The notes: generated by a model from the sequence alone, not told the origin. 64,000 nucleotides of DNA from Streptomyces rugosispiralis (GCF_024505145.1 NZ_JANIAA010000006.1:1-64000); one strand, 5' to 3'. Positions 35,917-44,712 are shown, numbered from the stretch's first letter. A program made the numbers and translations.

Positions 35917-35948
35917 CAAGGGCCGCCCCGGGTGCGGGGCGGCCCTTG
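35917..35948. terminator. Bidirectional terminator between tetR and terD
   Basis: A 13-bp stem CAAGGGCCGCCCC/GGGGCGGCCCTTG with a 6-nt loop lies 33 bp after the TetR stop and 22 bp before the convergent terD stop. Confidence 0.8.
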
Positions 35949-35970
35949 GTGGTGGTGCGCTGGTGGAACC

Positions 35971-36546
35971 TCAGACGTTGACGCCGAAGTCCTTGGCGAT
36001 GCCCACCAGGCCGGAGGCGTAGCCCTGGCCCACGGCGCGGAACTTCCACTCCGCGCCGTTGCGGTACAGCTCACCGAAGACCATGGCGGTCTCGGTGGCG
36101 GCGTCCTCGCTCAGGTCGTAGCGGGCGATCTCGGTGCCGCCGGCCTGGTTGACGATGCGGATGAAGGCGTTCCGCACCTGGCCGAAGTTCTGGCTGCGGG
36201 ACTCGGCTTCGTAGATCGAGACCGGGAAGACGATCTTCTCCACGTCGGCCGGCAGACCGGCCAGGTTGACGTTGATCTGCTCGTCGTCGCCCTCGCCCTG
36301 GCCGGTGACGTTGTCACCGGTGTGGACGATGGTCTGGTCCGGCGTGGACTTGTTGTTGAAGAACACGAAGTGCTGGTCGGAGTAGACCTTGCCCTGCGTG
36401 TTGACTGCGATGGCGCTCGCGTCGAGGTCGAAGTCGGTGCCCGTGGTGGTGCGGACGTCCCAGCCGAGGCCGACCGTGACGGCGGTCAGGCCCGGTGCCT
36501 CCTTGGTGAGCGAGACGTTGCCGCCCTTGGACAGGCTTACAGCCAT
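35971..36546 (-). CDS. terD: TerD family tellurium-resistance/stress protein
   Basis: This 191-aa single TerD domain has the N-terminal [28 protein letters not shown] with the calcium-binding acidic residues in FDLDASA, then [14 protein letters not shown] and [24 protein letters not shown]. TerD proteins bind Ca2+ and act in cell-surface stress responses; Streptomyces has many paralogues. ATG 36546 with AAAGGGA upstream. It is a single gene. Confidence 0.93.
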   Translation of the reverse strand: MAVSLSKGGNVSLTKEAPGLTAVTVGLGWDVRTTTGTDFDLDASAIAVNTQGKVYSDQHFVFFNNKSTPDQTIVHTGDNVTGQGEGDDEQINVNLAGLPADVEKIVFPVSIYEAESRSQNFGQVRNAFIRIVNQAGGTEIARYDLSEDAATETAMVFGELYRNGAEWKFRAVGQGYASGLVGIAKDFGVNV

Positions 36547-36729
36547 GGGGAGTCCCTTTCGTGGTCTCGATGGTCCGAGGCGACGGGCGAAGCCGTCGTC
36601 ACCCTCCACAACGCCATGAATGGCCCGACAGGTTCCAGCTCTCTTTACTTTCTTTGCCAAACCCTGATGTCCGGGTGCGACGAGATAACAAGATGACGCC
36701 GCCGGGGTCGTCAGGCGACCATGGGGGAC

Positions 36730-37158
36730 ATGCCCGCGCCCTATGTCATCCGAGGTTCGGTCTTCTTGCCGGAGGCCGAGTTGATGTGGCGTTTCTCGCG
36801 GTCCTCCGGGCCCGGCGGACAGCACGTCAACACCAGTGACAGCCAGGTCGAACTGCGCTTCGACCTCGCCCGCACCGAAGCGCTGCCGTCCGTATGGAAG
36901 GAGCGCGCCCTGGAGCGGCTGGCGGGCCGGATGGTGGACGGGGTGGTGACCGTACGGGCCTCCGAGCACCGTTCGCAGTGGCGGAACCGCGAGACGGCCG
37001 CCGTAAGGCTCGCGTCACTCCTCGCGGAGGCGACCGCGCCGCCGCCCAAGCCGCGCCGCCCCACCCGGATCCCCCGGGGCATCAACGAGCGGCGGCTGCG
37101 CGAGAAGAAGCAGCGGAGCGAGGTCAAGCGGGGGCGTACGGGGCGGGGCTGGACGTAG
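36730..37158 (+). CDS. arfB: ArfB-like peptidyl-tRNA hydrolase / release-factor-family protein
   Basis: This 142-aa protein has the class I release factor GGQ motif in [24 protein letters not shown], a helical middle part, and a basic C-terminal tail ([23 protein letters not shown]) that in ArfB/YaeJ enters the empty mRNA channel of stalled ribosomes. It lacks codon-recognition domains, so it rescues ribosomes stop-codon-independently. The start could be ATG 36721 or 36730; 36730 has GGGGG just upstream. Confidence 0.88.
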   Translation: MPAPYVIRGSVFLPEAELMWRFSRSSGPGGQHVNTSDSQVELRFDLARTEALPSVWKERALERLAGRMVDGVVTVRASEHRSQWRNRETAAVRLASLLAEATAPPPKPRRPTRIPRGINERRLREKKQRSEVKRGRTGRGWT

Positions 37159-37159
37159 C

Positions 37160-37270
37160 CCCGGGCCGTACGTCAGCCCCGGCCGACCGGCCACCGTTCC
37201 CCGGGCCGACCGTCAGGCCCGGCCGACTGTCAGACCCGGCCGCCTCGCCGCCGTTCCCCGGCCCCCATGT
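37160..37270. repeat. Degenerate CCGGCCGAC(C/T)GTCAG tandem repeat
   Basis: Imperfect copies of a ~20-bp unit with CCCGGGCCG/CCCGGCCGACTGTCAG follow one another between the arfB-like stop and the flavin reductase stop. There is no gene in the gap. Confidence 0.55.
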
Positions 37271-37284
37271 GTCTCCGGCGCCCC

Positions 37285-37842
37285 TCACCCCAGCGTCCGG
37301 TAGCGCCCCCTGAAGTACGTCAGTGGCCCGCCCTCCGCGGCCGGTGCCGCCGCGGCGAGTACCCGGGCCACCACCAGGGTGTGGTCCCCGGCCGTCACCC
37401 GCTGCTCGGTGCGGCACTCCAGCGTCGCCAGCGCGCCCACCGCGAGCGGCGCGTCCGTATGCTCGCCCCGCACCACGGACATGTCCTGGAACAGCAACTT
37501 GTCGCTGATGCGCCCCTTCATGGCGAATCGTCCCGCGAGGTGCCGCTGACCTTCCGACAGGACCGATACCGCCCAGTGGGGCTGTCGCTCCAGAAGCTCG
37601 TCCATCCGGGACCCGTTGCGAACGCTCACCATCACCAGTGGCGGGTCAAGTGACACTGACATGAACGCGGTAGCCGTCATGCCGACGTCCTCGCCGCGCG
37701 GCCCCTCCTCCGGGTCGTGCGCGGTCACCAGCACCACGCCCGCGGTGAACCGCGACAGCGCGGTGCGGAACTCGTCCTCGCTCACCCCACCAGCATGGGG
37801 GACGGCGGGCTCGGCTGGGCTGGAAGGAGTCGTCGTGAACAC
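37285..37842 (-). CDS. Flavin reductase (FMN-binding split-barrel) family protein
   Basis: This 185-aa protein has the HpaC/ActVB-type motif FRTALSRFTAGVVLVTAHDPEE, GMTATAFMSVSLDPPLVMVSV with FMN-contacting residues, and LATLECRTEQRVTAGDHTLVVARV. It reduces FMN/FAD with NAD(P)H to supply two-component monooxygenases; no monooxygenase is adjacent, so it may be a general flavin reductase. The start is GTG 37842 with an SD (GAAGG) unusually close. Confidence 0.85.
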   Translation of the reverse strand: MFTTTPSSPAEPAVPHAGGVSEDEFRTALSRFTAGVVLVTAHDPEEGPRGEDVGMTATAFMSVSLDPPLVMVSVRNGSRMDELLERQPHWAVSVLSEGQRHLAGRFAMKGRISDKLLFQDMSVVRGEHTDAPLAVGALATLECRTEQRVTAGDHTLVVARVLAAAAPAAEGGPLTYFRGRYRTLG

Positions 37843-38053
37843 CCTTCGACGCTAACCGCCCCCGGCCGGTCCCCGCATCGGGCCCGGGGACCACTCCGGG
37901 CGTAGGTCGCGGGCCGTAAGCCGGGCGCCGGAACAAGGGGTGTCGGGGCTCCCCGGGAGGCCGCCTTGCAAGGCCAGGCGGCCTCGTTCCGGGATTTGCG
38001 ATCACAAAATTTTGGAGCGCTCCCATCCGCTCTGTTGAAGAAGTGAACACGGT

Positions 38054-38071
38054 CTGTGACATGAGTCACAG
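38054..38071. promoter_or_regulatory. CRP-type palindrome upstream of cdgB
   Basis: CTGTGACATGAGTCACAG is a perfect 7-bp-arm inverted repeat with a 4-bp centre. It contains TGTGA-N6-TCACA exactly, the classical CRP/FNR-superfamily consensus, and also fits the Streptomyces Crp motif GTG-N6-CAC in outline. It is 120 bp upstream of the cdgB ATG. Confidence 0.6.
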
Positions 38072-38190
38072 CAGGCAGTAATTGTTGACCCTGTGTACCG
38101 AGTGGGCAGCTCGCTGTGATTCAGTGGCCGTGGCAATCGGACGACAAGACGCCAGGAGTTTGCTGTCGAGGTCTCGGGGGAGTGCGATCG

Positions 38191-39882
38191 ATGGAGACCG
38201 AGTCGGAGCCGTATATCCGCCTTTCGACCCTGCGCCGGCTGCACCAGGTGGTCGCCGATCTGAACACCGCCCGCAGCCTCGCGGACACGCTTCAGGCCGT
38301 CGCCGACGGTGTCATCTCCGGGCTCGGCTTCGAGCTGTCGGCCGTCAACCTCGTCCGCCCCGACGGGGACCTCGTCGTCGCCGCCGTCGGCGGCAGCGCC
38401 GGGGCAGAGGCGCTGATGGCCGGGCGGGTCGGATCGCGCTGCTCCTGGGAACGCCGGCTGTCCATGGGCGAGCGCTGGGGCGATCTGCGCTTCATTCCGT
38501 ACAGCGAGGGCTGGGTTCTCGACGACGACGACGTCCCGCAGTGGCACACCACGGGACCCGCGCCCCGCTTTCCCGACGAATGGCATCCGATGGACCGCCT
38601 GTTCGCCCCGCTCCACGCGGCGGGCGCCTCCGGCGGCGAACTCATCGGCGTCCTGTCCGTCGACAAACCGCGCAACGGCCGCCACCCCGGCGCCTGGGGC
38701 CGCGAGGCCCTCCAGATGTACGCCTTCCACGCCGCCGTCGCGATCGGCAACGCCCGGCTGCGCGGCAATATGCAGCGCGCCCTGCTGCGCCTGGAGCGCG
38801 AGCAGCAGGCGCTGCGCGCCAGCGAGGAGTCCTTCCGGCAGGCGTTCGAGTACGCGCCCAGCGGCATGGCCATCGCCGAGATGGGCGGCGATCAGCACGG
38901 CCGGCTGCTGCGCACCAACGACGCCCTGTGCCGGCTGCTGGGCCGCCCGGCCTCCGCGATGCGCCGCTTCTCCTTCTCCGACCTGGTCCACCCCGAGGAC
39001 ATCGGCACCCTGCTGCGCACCTCCGCCGAGGGCGGCCGCGCCGAGCTGCGGCTGGCCCGCCGCGACGGTTCGTACGTCTGGGTCTCGCTGCGCAACTCGG
39101 TGGTGGCCGACGCCGCCGACGGCCCGCGCTTCCTGCTCACCCATGTCGAGGACATCGAGGAGCGCAAGCGCCATGAGCTGCAGCTCGCCCACCGCGCCAG
39201 CCATGACTCCCTGACCGGCCTGCCCAACAGCGCCGAGCTGCGCGCCCGGCTCGCCGCCCGGCTGTGCGCCACCCCGCCCCGGCCGGGCGGGGGGTACGAG
39301 GGCGGGGGCGCCCCGGACGGCGGTGTCGCGGGCGCCGGCGGGGTCTATGTGGACGCGGCGGGGCATCTGCACGGCTTCGACGAGTTCGAGTTCTTCGGCA
39401 CCCCGCCCCCGGTCGAGACCGCCCCGTTCGACGGCCATGTGCACACCGTCCCGCCCAACGAGGACTCCGACGTCGACGACGGCCACAAGGGGCTCGCGGT
39501 GCTCTTCTGCGACCTCGACGGCTTCAAGTCCATCAACGACCGGTTCGGGCACCACGCGGGCGACGCCGTGCTCATCGAGGTCGCCCGCCGGCTGACCAAC
39601 GGGGTACGGGAAGGGGACACGGTCGCCCGCCTCGGCGGTGACGAGTTCGTCGTCCTCGCCGACGGCCTCGGCCGGGCCGACGCGGCCGACCTGGCGGTGC
39701 GGTTGCGGAACGCGATCATTCCGCCCATCCGGGTGGACGGCCGGGCCGTCCGGGTCGGCGCCAGCTTCGGCATCGGCTGGGCGGGCTGCGGAATGTCGGC
39801 CGAAGAGGTGCTGCACTCCGCTGACCAGCGGATGTACATCGAGAAGCGGTCCCGCTCCAAGGAGCGCCGCCGGGCCGGATGA
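38191..39882 (+). CDS. cdgB: CdgB, GAF-PAS-GGDEF diguanylate cyclase
   Basis: The protein has 563 aa. A GAF domain (~10-190) is followed by a coiled coil (ALLRLEREQQALRASEESF), PAS/PAC (~205-330) and GGDEF. The active site is RLGGDEFVVLAD, with an inhibitory I-site RxxD (REGD) five residues upstream and metal-site Asp in CDLDGFKSIND. It has no EAL domain, so it makes c-di-GMP. About 75 low-complexity residues are inserted between the first GGDEF helix (SHDSLTGLPNSAELRARLAARL) and LAVLFCDLDG. In S. coelicolor CdgB affects aerial mycelium and antibiotics and is a BldD target. ATG 38191 with GGGGGAG upstream. Confidence 0.9.
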   Translation: METESEPYIRLSTLRRLHQVVADLNTARSLADTLQAVADGVISGLGFELSAVNLVRPDGDLVVAAVGGSAGAEALMAGRVGSRCSWERRLSMGERWGDLRFIPYSEGWVLDDDDVPQWHTTGPAPRFPDEWHPMDRLFAPLHAAGASGGELIGVLSVDKPRNGRHPGAWGREALQMYAFHAAVAIGNARLRGNMQRALLRLEREQQALRASEESFRQAFEYAPSGMAIAEMGGDQHGRLLRTNDALCRLLGRPASAMRRFSFSDLVHPEDIGTLLRTSAEGGRAELRLARRDGSYVWVSLRNSVVADAADGPRFLLTHVEDIEERKRHELQLAHRASHDSLTGLPNSAELRARLAARLCATPPRPGGGYEGGGAPDGGVAGAGGVYVDAAGHLHGFDEFEFFGTPPPVETAPFDGHVHTVPPNEDSDVDDGHKGLAVLFCDLDGFKSINDRFGHHAGDAVLIEVARRLTNGVREGDTVARLGGDEFVVLADGLGRADAADLAVRLRNAIIPPIRVDGRAVRVGASFGIGWAGCGMSAEEVLHSADQRMYIEKRSRSKERRRAG

Positions 39883-40068
39883 GGTAGGGGGGCGGTCGGT
39901 CGCGGTAGGCTGCGCCGATGCGGCCCTGCCGCCCACAGTGAACCGATCGTGAATATTGGCCATCCGGACAGCACACGCCCTGTTGAGGCCCTCTCGACCC
40001 TGATATGAGCTGTCGTGGCGCGTTCTGATCCTGCGCCGATGGCCATATGCATAGGGGAGTGACGAGGG

Positions 40069-41061
40069 ATGACGGCCGGCAACAACGGCTCGGGCACACC
40101 GGAGAACGACGACCCGTTCGCCTACCTGTATCGCTCGGAGGGCGATCAAGGGAACGAGGGCGGTCAGTCGGGCCAGCCGGGTGCCGCCCCCCGCACCGGC
40201 GGCTATGGCTACCCCGGCCCGGCCCAGCCGGGGGTCCCCCGCACCTCGTACAACCAGGTCCGCGCGGTGGGTGAGCGCACCTACGGCCAGCAGATCCCGA
40301 ACCAGCAGCCGCAGGGGTACGGCCAGCAGGGCGGCTACGGCCGGCAGAACGCGCACTACGCCGCGCCCGAGACCCTGCCCGGCGGCGCGCCCCGCCAGCC
40401 CGGTGCGGCCGCCCCGCGCGGCGGCCATGGCGGAGGCGGCCGGGGCCCCAACAACAAGGGGCTGCTCATCGGCGCGATCGCCGTGGTCGCGGTGGTCCTC
40501 GTGGGCATCGGCGTCGCCATGATCACCAACGGTGACGACAACAAGGACGACCAGGCCGACCCGACCGGCCAGCCCACGGCGGGCTCCAGCGTCCGGCCCA
40601 GCGAGCCCTCCGGGCCCTCCAAGGGTCCGGGCGACGACAAGCTGCCCACCGAGGACGCCGCGAAGATGAAGCTGACCGGGGGCGCGACCGCCGCGAGCGA
40701 CATCAAGGGCGCCAAGGCCGCGGGCGGCACCTATGTGGGCGGGCTCAACACCCCGGGCTCGTCCGCGACCTGGAGCGTGGACGTGGCCAAGGCGAAGTCC
40801 TACCGGCTGTACGTCACCTACGGTGTGCCCGGTGAGGACCAGAGCATGTCGCTGACGATCAACGGCAAGAAGGAGACGCGGCCGCTCAACATGAAGAACT
40901 TCTCGGGCGCGTCGAAGGGCGACTACGAGAAGGGCTGGACCGAGACCTGGTCGATCGTCCAGCTCACCGAGGGCACCAACACGATCAGCGTGTCGTGTGA
41001 CCCCGGTGACAAGTGCGACGCCAACATCGATCAGATGTGGCTCCAGAAGGACAAGGGCTAG
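40069..41061 (+). CDS. Membrane-anchored protein with CBM-like C-terminal domain
   Basis: The protein has 330 aa. A Gly/Gln/Pro-rich cytoplasmic N-terminus (~1-125, GYGQQGGYGRQN-type repeats) is followed by one membrane helix (LLIGAIAVVAVVLVGIGVAMI). A Pro/Ser/Asp linker and an extracellular ~130-residue beta-sandwich follow (AAGGTYVGGLNTPGSSATWSVDVAKAKSYRLYVTYGVPGEDQSMSLTINGK...CDANIDQMWLQKDKG). The last part resembles carbohydrate-binding modules of the CBM6/35 type, and its two late Cys probably form a disulfide. It may bind cell-wall glycan. It follows cdgB by 186 bp. Confidence 0.75.
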   Translation: MTAGNNGSGTPENDDPFAYLYRSEGDQGNEGGQSGQPGAAPRTGGYGYPGPAQPGVPRTSYNQVRAVGERTYGQQIPNQQPQGYGQQGGYGRQNAHYAAPETLPGGAPRQPGAAAPRGGHGGGGRGPNNKGLLIGAIAVVAVVLVGIGVAMITNGDDNKDDQADPTGQPTAGSSVRPSEPSGPSKGPGDDKLPTEDAAKMKLTGGATAASDIKGAKAAGGTYVGGLNTPGSSATWSVDVAKAKSYRLYVTYGVPGEDQSMSLTINGKKETRPLNMKNFSGASKGDYEKGWTETWSIVQLTEGTNTISVSCDPGDKCDANIDQMWLQKDKG

Positions 41062-41107
41062 GAGCTGTCCGGCGGGTCGTGACGCCTGTGGCGGGCTCGC
41101 GGTGGAC

Positions 41108-42070
41108 TCAGGCCGCCGCCGGGTGCTCCGTCACCTCGACCCGCGCCAGCGCCTCGTCGTAGACCGCGCGGTCGAACTCGCCCGCCACCGGAGCCCTTAC
41201 GGCCGCCGCCGACAGGGCGACCGCGCGGGCCAGCCGGTCCGGCCACGGCGCCTCCTCGACCAGCCCGGACAGCAGGCCCGCGACCGCCGCGTCCCCGGCG
41301 CCCGTCGGATTGCCCGTCAGCCGGCGCGGCGGGGTGGCGCGCCAGGCGCCGTGGGCGGTGACCATGAGCATGCCGTCGGGGCCCAGTGAGGCGGCCACCG
41401 CACGCGCCCCGCGCCGCCGGGCGTCGCGTGCGGCGCGCAGCGGGTCGGTGGAACCGGTGAGCCCGGCGAGCTCGTCGGCGTTGGGCTTGACGAGATGGGG
41501 GCGGGCGGCGATGCCCCGGCGCAGCGGTTCGCCGCTGGTGTCCAGCAGGGTGGGCACGCCCGCCGCGTGTGCCTCCCGGATGAGCTGGGCGTACGTCCCG
41601 ACGGGAACCCCGGGCGGCAGGCTGCCGCACAGCGCGACCGCCGACGCCTGGCGCAGCAGCCGGCCGTAACCGTCCATGAAGGCGGACCACTCGGGGGTGG
41701 TGACGATCGGGCCCGGCTCGTTGAGCTGAGTGGTGTCGCCCGTGGCGGCGTCCACGACGCCGATGGTGCGGCGGGTGGTGCCGGCGATCGGGACCAGCGC
41801 GTCGGTGATCGTGCCGCGAGATGCCCCGGGGCCGCCGCCGGGCGTGGCGATGCCGGCGAGCAGCCGCCGCAGCACCTCGCCGGTGACCCCGCCGACGAAG
41901 CCGGTGACGACGGCGTCATGGCCCAGCGCGGCCAGCACCCGGGCCACGTTGAGGCCCTTGCCGCCGGGCCGTTCGGTGACCTCGGTGACGCGGTGGGTGG
42001 TGTGCGGGCGCAGTTCCGGCACCCGGTAGGTGACGTCGAGGGCGGTGTTGAGCGTGACCGTGAGGATCAC
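41108..42070 (-). CDS. PfkB family hexose kinase (1-phosphofructokinase-like)
   Basis: The protein has 320 aa. It has the ribokinase/PfkB fold with start LTVTLNTALDVTYRV, GGKGLNVARVLAALGH (substrate Gly-Gly), an NADEL motif (KPNADELAGLTG) and the catalytic signature NPTGAGDAAVAGLLSGL with the base Asp. It is closest in look to FruK/LacC-type hexose-phosphate kinases; the substrate is unresolved (fructose-1-P or tagatose-6-P). GTG 42070 with AGGGGA 8 nt upstream. It lies beside nagA/nagK, 240 bp downstream of nagA on the same strand. Confidence 0.85.
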   Translation of the reverse strand: MILTVTLNTALDVTYRVPELRPHTTHRVTEVTERPGGKGLNVARVLAALGHDAVVTGFVGGVTGEVLRRLLAGIATPGGGPGASRGTITDALVPIAGTTRRTIGVVDAATGDTTQLNEPGPIVTTPEWSAFMDGYGRLLRQASAVALCGSLPPGVPVGTYAQLIREAHAAGVPTLLDTSGEPLRRGIAARPHLVKPNADELAGLTGSTDPLRAARDARRRGARAVAASLGPDGMLMVTAHGAWRATPPRRLTGNPTGAGDAAVAGLLSGLVEEAPWPDRLARAVALSAAAVRAPVAGEFDRAVYDEALARVEVTEHPAAA

Positions 42071-42309
42071 CCTGGCATCCCCTCTCCCGTCCCCCCGCCG
42101 GACGGAGACTCCTGTGCTGAATGCGACTGTGTGCCGAGCCGTACCCGTGCCGGGCGTACTCGAGTCGTGCGTACCCGAGCCGTCCGTGCCCGTTCCCGTG
42201 CCCGAGCGATCATGCCAAAACGAGTGGCTTCGGCACAGACCTCCGCGTCGTTCCGGACAGCGTCGGACCCTGGCGACACTGCGTCACTCCGGCCTGAAAT
42301 CAGGGCACT

Positions 42310-43569
42310 TCAGCCCAGTTCGGGAGGGACCACCCAAGTGCCCCGGCGCATCACGCCCCGCAGCCGGAAGTCGTCGTCGAGCACGACGAGATCGGCGTCC
42401 TTGCCGGGTTCGAGCGAACCCACCCGGTCGGCGATGCCCAGCACCCGGGCGGGGGTCGCGGACAGCGCCCTTACGGTCGCCTCGACGCCGAGTCCGTCGA
42501 TCGTGACGGCCCGCCGGAAGGCCCGGTCCAGGGTGAGGGTGGAGCCCGCGATGGAACCGGCCGTCGGCCCGTCGCTGATCCGCGCGACACCGTCCTTGAC
42601 CTCGACCTCCATGGGGCCGAGTGGATAGCGGCCGTCGTTCATGCCCGCCGCGCCCATCGCGTCGGTGATGAAGGCGACCCGGTCCGCGCCCGCCCGGTGG
42701 AACGCCAGCCCCAGGACGGCGGGGTGCAGATGGGTGCCGTCGTTGATCAGCTCGACGGTGATCCGCTCGTCCTCCAGCAGCGCGGCCACCGGGCCGGGGG
42801 CGCGGTGCAGCAGCGACGGCATGGCGTTGAACAGGTGGGTCGCCACGGTCGCGCCCGCCTCGACGGCCTCCAGCGTCGCCTCGTACGTCGAGTCGGTGTG
42901 GCCGACGGCCGCGAGGACCCCGCTGTCGGCCAGCAGCCGTACGGACTCCAGCCCGCCCGGCAGCTCGGGGGCGAGGGTCATCATCCGCGCGGTGCCGCGC
43001 GCCGCGTCCACCAGCTTGCGCACATCCGCCGGGTCGGGTGCGCGCAGCAGCGAGGGCTGGTGGGCGCCGCAGCGGTGGGGGGAGATGAACGGCCCCTCGA
43101 AGTGGATGCCCGCCAACTCGCCCTGCTCCACCAGCTCCGAGAGGGCGGCGGCCTGCCGCGCGAGGTCGTCCAGATCGCCGGTGACGGTGGAGGCGAGCAT
43201 CGTGGTGGTGCCGTGCCGCCGGTGCGTACCGATGGCGGTCAGGGCCTCCTCGGGGGTGCCCGCCGAGAACGAGGCACCGCCGCCGCCGTGCACATGGAGA
43301 TCCACGAAGCCGGGGACGATCCAGCCGCCCGCCAGGTCGAGCGCCCGCTCGGCGCCGGAATCCGCGAGGCCGGACGCGGAATCCGCCGCGGGGCCGGCCG
43401 CCGGCCCGGCCGCCGGTCCCCCCGCCGGTCCCCCCGCGGGTCCGGCCGCGGGTCCGCCCGCCGGTCCCGCCGCCGTGATGCGCGTGCCCTCGACCGTCAC
43501 CCGTCCGTCGTCGACCACGCCGTCCGGCAGGACCACCCGGGCGCCGGTGAGATGCGTTCGCTGGACCAT
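42310..43569 (-). CDS. nagA: N-acetylglucosamine-6-phosphate deacetylase
   Basis: This enzyme converts GlcNAc-6-P to GlcN-6-P + acetate. The 419-aa amidohydrolase has PGFVDLHVHGGGGASFS (HxH), HFEGPFISPHRCGAH (metal Glu), VGHTDSTYEAT and ATHLFNAM (His ligands), and catalytic Asp in AFITDAMGAAG. Its N-terminal beta-domain contains an unusual run of about 25 residues of Gly-Pro-Ala-Ala/Gly repeats (DNA 43395-43475). ATG 43569 overlaps the nagK stop (ATGA), so translation is coupled to the kinase before it. Confidence 0.92.
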   Translation of the reverse strand: MVQRTHLTGARVVLPDGVVDDGRVTVEGTRITAAGPAGGPAAGPAGGPAGGPAAGPAAGPAADSASGLADSGAERALDLAGGWIVPGFVDLHVHGGGGASFSAGTPEEALTAIGTHRRHGTTTMLASTVTGDLDDLARQAAALSELVEQGELAGIHFEGPFISPHRCGAHQPSLLRAPDPADVRKLVDAARGTARMMTLAPELPGGLESVRLLADSGVLAAVGHTDSTYEATLEAVEAGATVATHLFNAMPSLLHRAPGPVAALLEDERITVELINDGTHLHPAVLGLAFHRAGADRVAFITDAMGAAGMNDGRYPLGPMEVEVKDGVARISDGPTAGSIAGSTLTLDRAFRRAVTIDGLGVEATVRALSATPARVLGIADRVGSLEPGKDADLVVLDDDFRLRGVMRRGTWVVPPELG

Positions 43570-44501
43570 CAGGCGGTTACCTCCGTGGAGAGTCGGTCCC
43601 AGGCGAGCAGACCCGCGCCCAGGCAGCCGGCGGTGTCCCCGAGGGCCGCCGGGACGATACGGGGGAGCTGCTGGAAGGTGAGCCGCTCCTCGACCGCGGT
43701 GCGCAGCGGCGCGAACAGCGTCTCCCCCGCCTCGGCCAGCCCACCGCCGACGATCAGCACACCGGGGTCCAGCAGGGTGAGGGCGGTGACCAGGCCGTCG
43801 GCGAGCGCGTCCACCATCTCCCCCCACACGGCCACGGCCCTGGGATCGCCGGACCGGACGGCCTTGGCGCAGTCGGCGGCGTCCGCCGCCGGATCCCCGC
43901 AGGCGTCGGCCCAGGCACGACCCACCGCGGCCGCCGAGGCGAGCGTCTCCAGGCAGCCGGACTGACCGCAGCCGCAGGCGGCGCCGCCCGGCCGGACGAC
44001 GATATGGCCGATCTCGCCGGAGGAGCCGTGGGCGCCGGGGTCGATGCGCCCGTCGACGCCGATGGCGCCCGCGATGCCGGTGCCGACGGAGACGAACAGG
44101 AAGCGCCGTGCGCCCTCGCCCGCTCCTATGCGCCCCTCGGCCAGTCCGCCCATCCGGACGTCATGGCCGAGCGCGACCGGGATCCCGCCCAGCCGCTCGG
44201 TGAGCAGCGCCCGCAGCGGGACGTCGCTCCAGCCGAGGTTGGCGGCGAAGACGGCCACCCCGCGGTCCTCGTCCAGGACCCCGGGCACGCCGACCCCCGC
44301 GGCCAGCGGGGGCGCGCCGAACCGCCGCTCGCCGATCTCGCGCAGCTCGGCGGCGAAGTCGAGGATCGCGGCCACGACCGCCTCGGGTCCGCGCTCCCGC
44401 CCGGTGGGCCTCCTGGCCTCGTGGAGGAGTGTGGTGTCCGCCCCGACCAGGGCGGCTTTCATACCGGTGCCGCCCACATCCAGGGCGATGACGTGTCTCA
44501 C
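43569..44501 (-). CDS. nagK: N-acetylglucosamine kinase NagK (ROK family)
   Basis: The protein has 310 aa. It has ATP motif IALDVGGTGMKAALVG, the ROK signature region and the structural zinc cluster CGCGQSGCLET, with catalytic Asp in ALGHDVRMGGLAEGR. It phosphorylates intracellular GlcNAc (from chitobiose hydrolysis or direct uptake); nagA acts next. GTG 44501 is chosen by the family start (RHVIALDVGG). A DasR-type site lies 29-44 bp upstream (44530-44545). The operon nagK-nagA is a known DasR target in S. coelicolor. Confidence 0.88.
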   Translation of the reverse strand: MRHVIALDVGGTGMKAALVGADTTLLHEARRPTGRERGPEAVVAAILDFAAELREIGERRFGAPPLAAGVGVPGVLDEDRGVAVFAANLGWSDVPLRALLTERLGGIPVALGHDVRMGGLAEGRIGAGEGARRFLFVSVGTGIAGAIGVDGRIDPGAHGSSGEIGHIVVRPGGAACGCGQSGCLETLASAAAVGRAWADACGDPAADAADCAKAVRSGDPRAVAVWGEMVDALADGLVTALTLLDPGVLIVGGGLAEAGETLFAPLRTAVEERLTFQQLPRIVPAALGDTAGCLGAGLLAWDRLSTEVTA

Positions 44502-44529
44502 ATGGACCAGTCTCGCGCGATCCACCATG

Positions 44530-44545
44530 AGAGGTCTAGTCCACT
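44530..44545. promoter_or_regulatory. DasR-type (dre) operator of nagK-nagA
   Basis: AGAGGTCTAGTCCACT matches 13 of 16 positions of ACTGGTCTAGACCACT. It is directly upstream of the nagK start and shares GGTCTAGTCCAC with the site before msiK. Confidence 0.8.
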
Positions 44546-44696
44546 CGCCGCTTCTCGTTGGGAGATCACGCCGTTGCCCGGAGCGGAGTTGGCATGAACC
44601 GATGCTTCCGTTTGTGACTGGGTGACACATCCCACTTACGCGTGTAGCACCCCGCTCACCTGGGCAATTGGGGTCCGATACCGAAGCGATATGCGC

Positions 44697-44712
44697 GTGG
44701 TGTAGACCTTGT
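44697..44712. promoter_or_regulatory. Second, weaker dre-like site before the sugar-binding protein
   Basis: GTGGTGTAGACCTTGT fits 11 of 16 dre positions, including the right half TAGACC. It lies 81 bp before the GTG of the solute-binding lipoprotein and could make that gene part of the DasR regulon. Confidence 0.45.

Noticed and set aside
38054-38071. BldD operator before cdgB
   Set aside because: The TGAC...GTCA spacing is one base short of the BldD pattern; the site fits the CRP consensus exactly instead. A BldD site elsewhere in the leader is not excluded.
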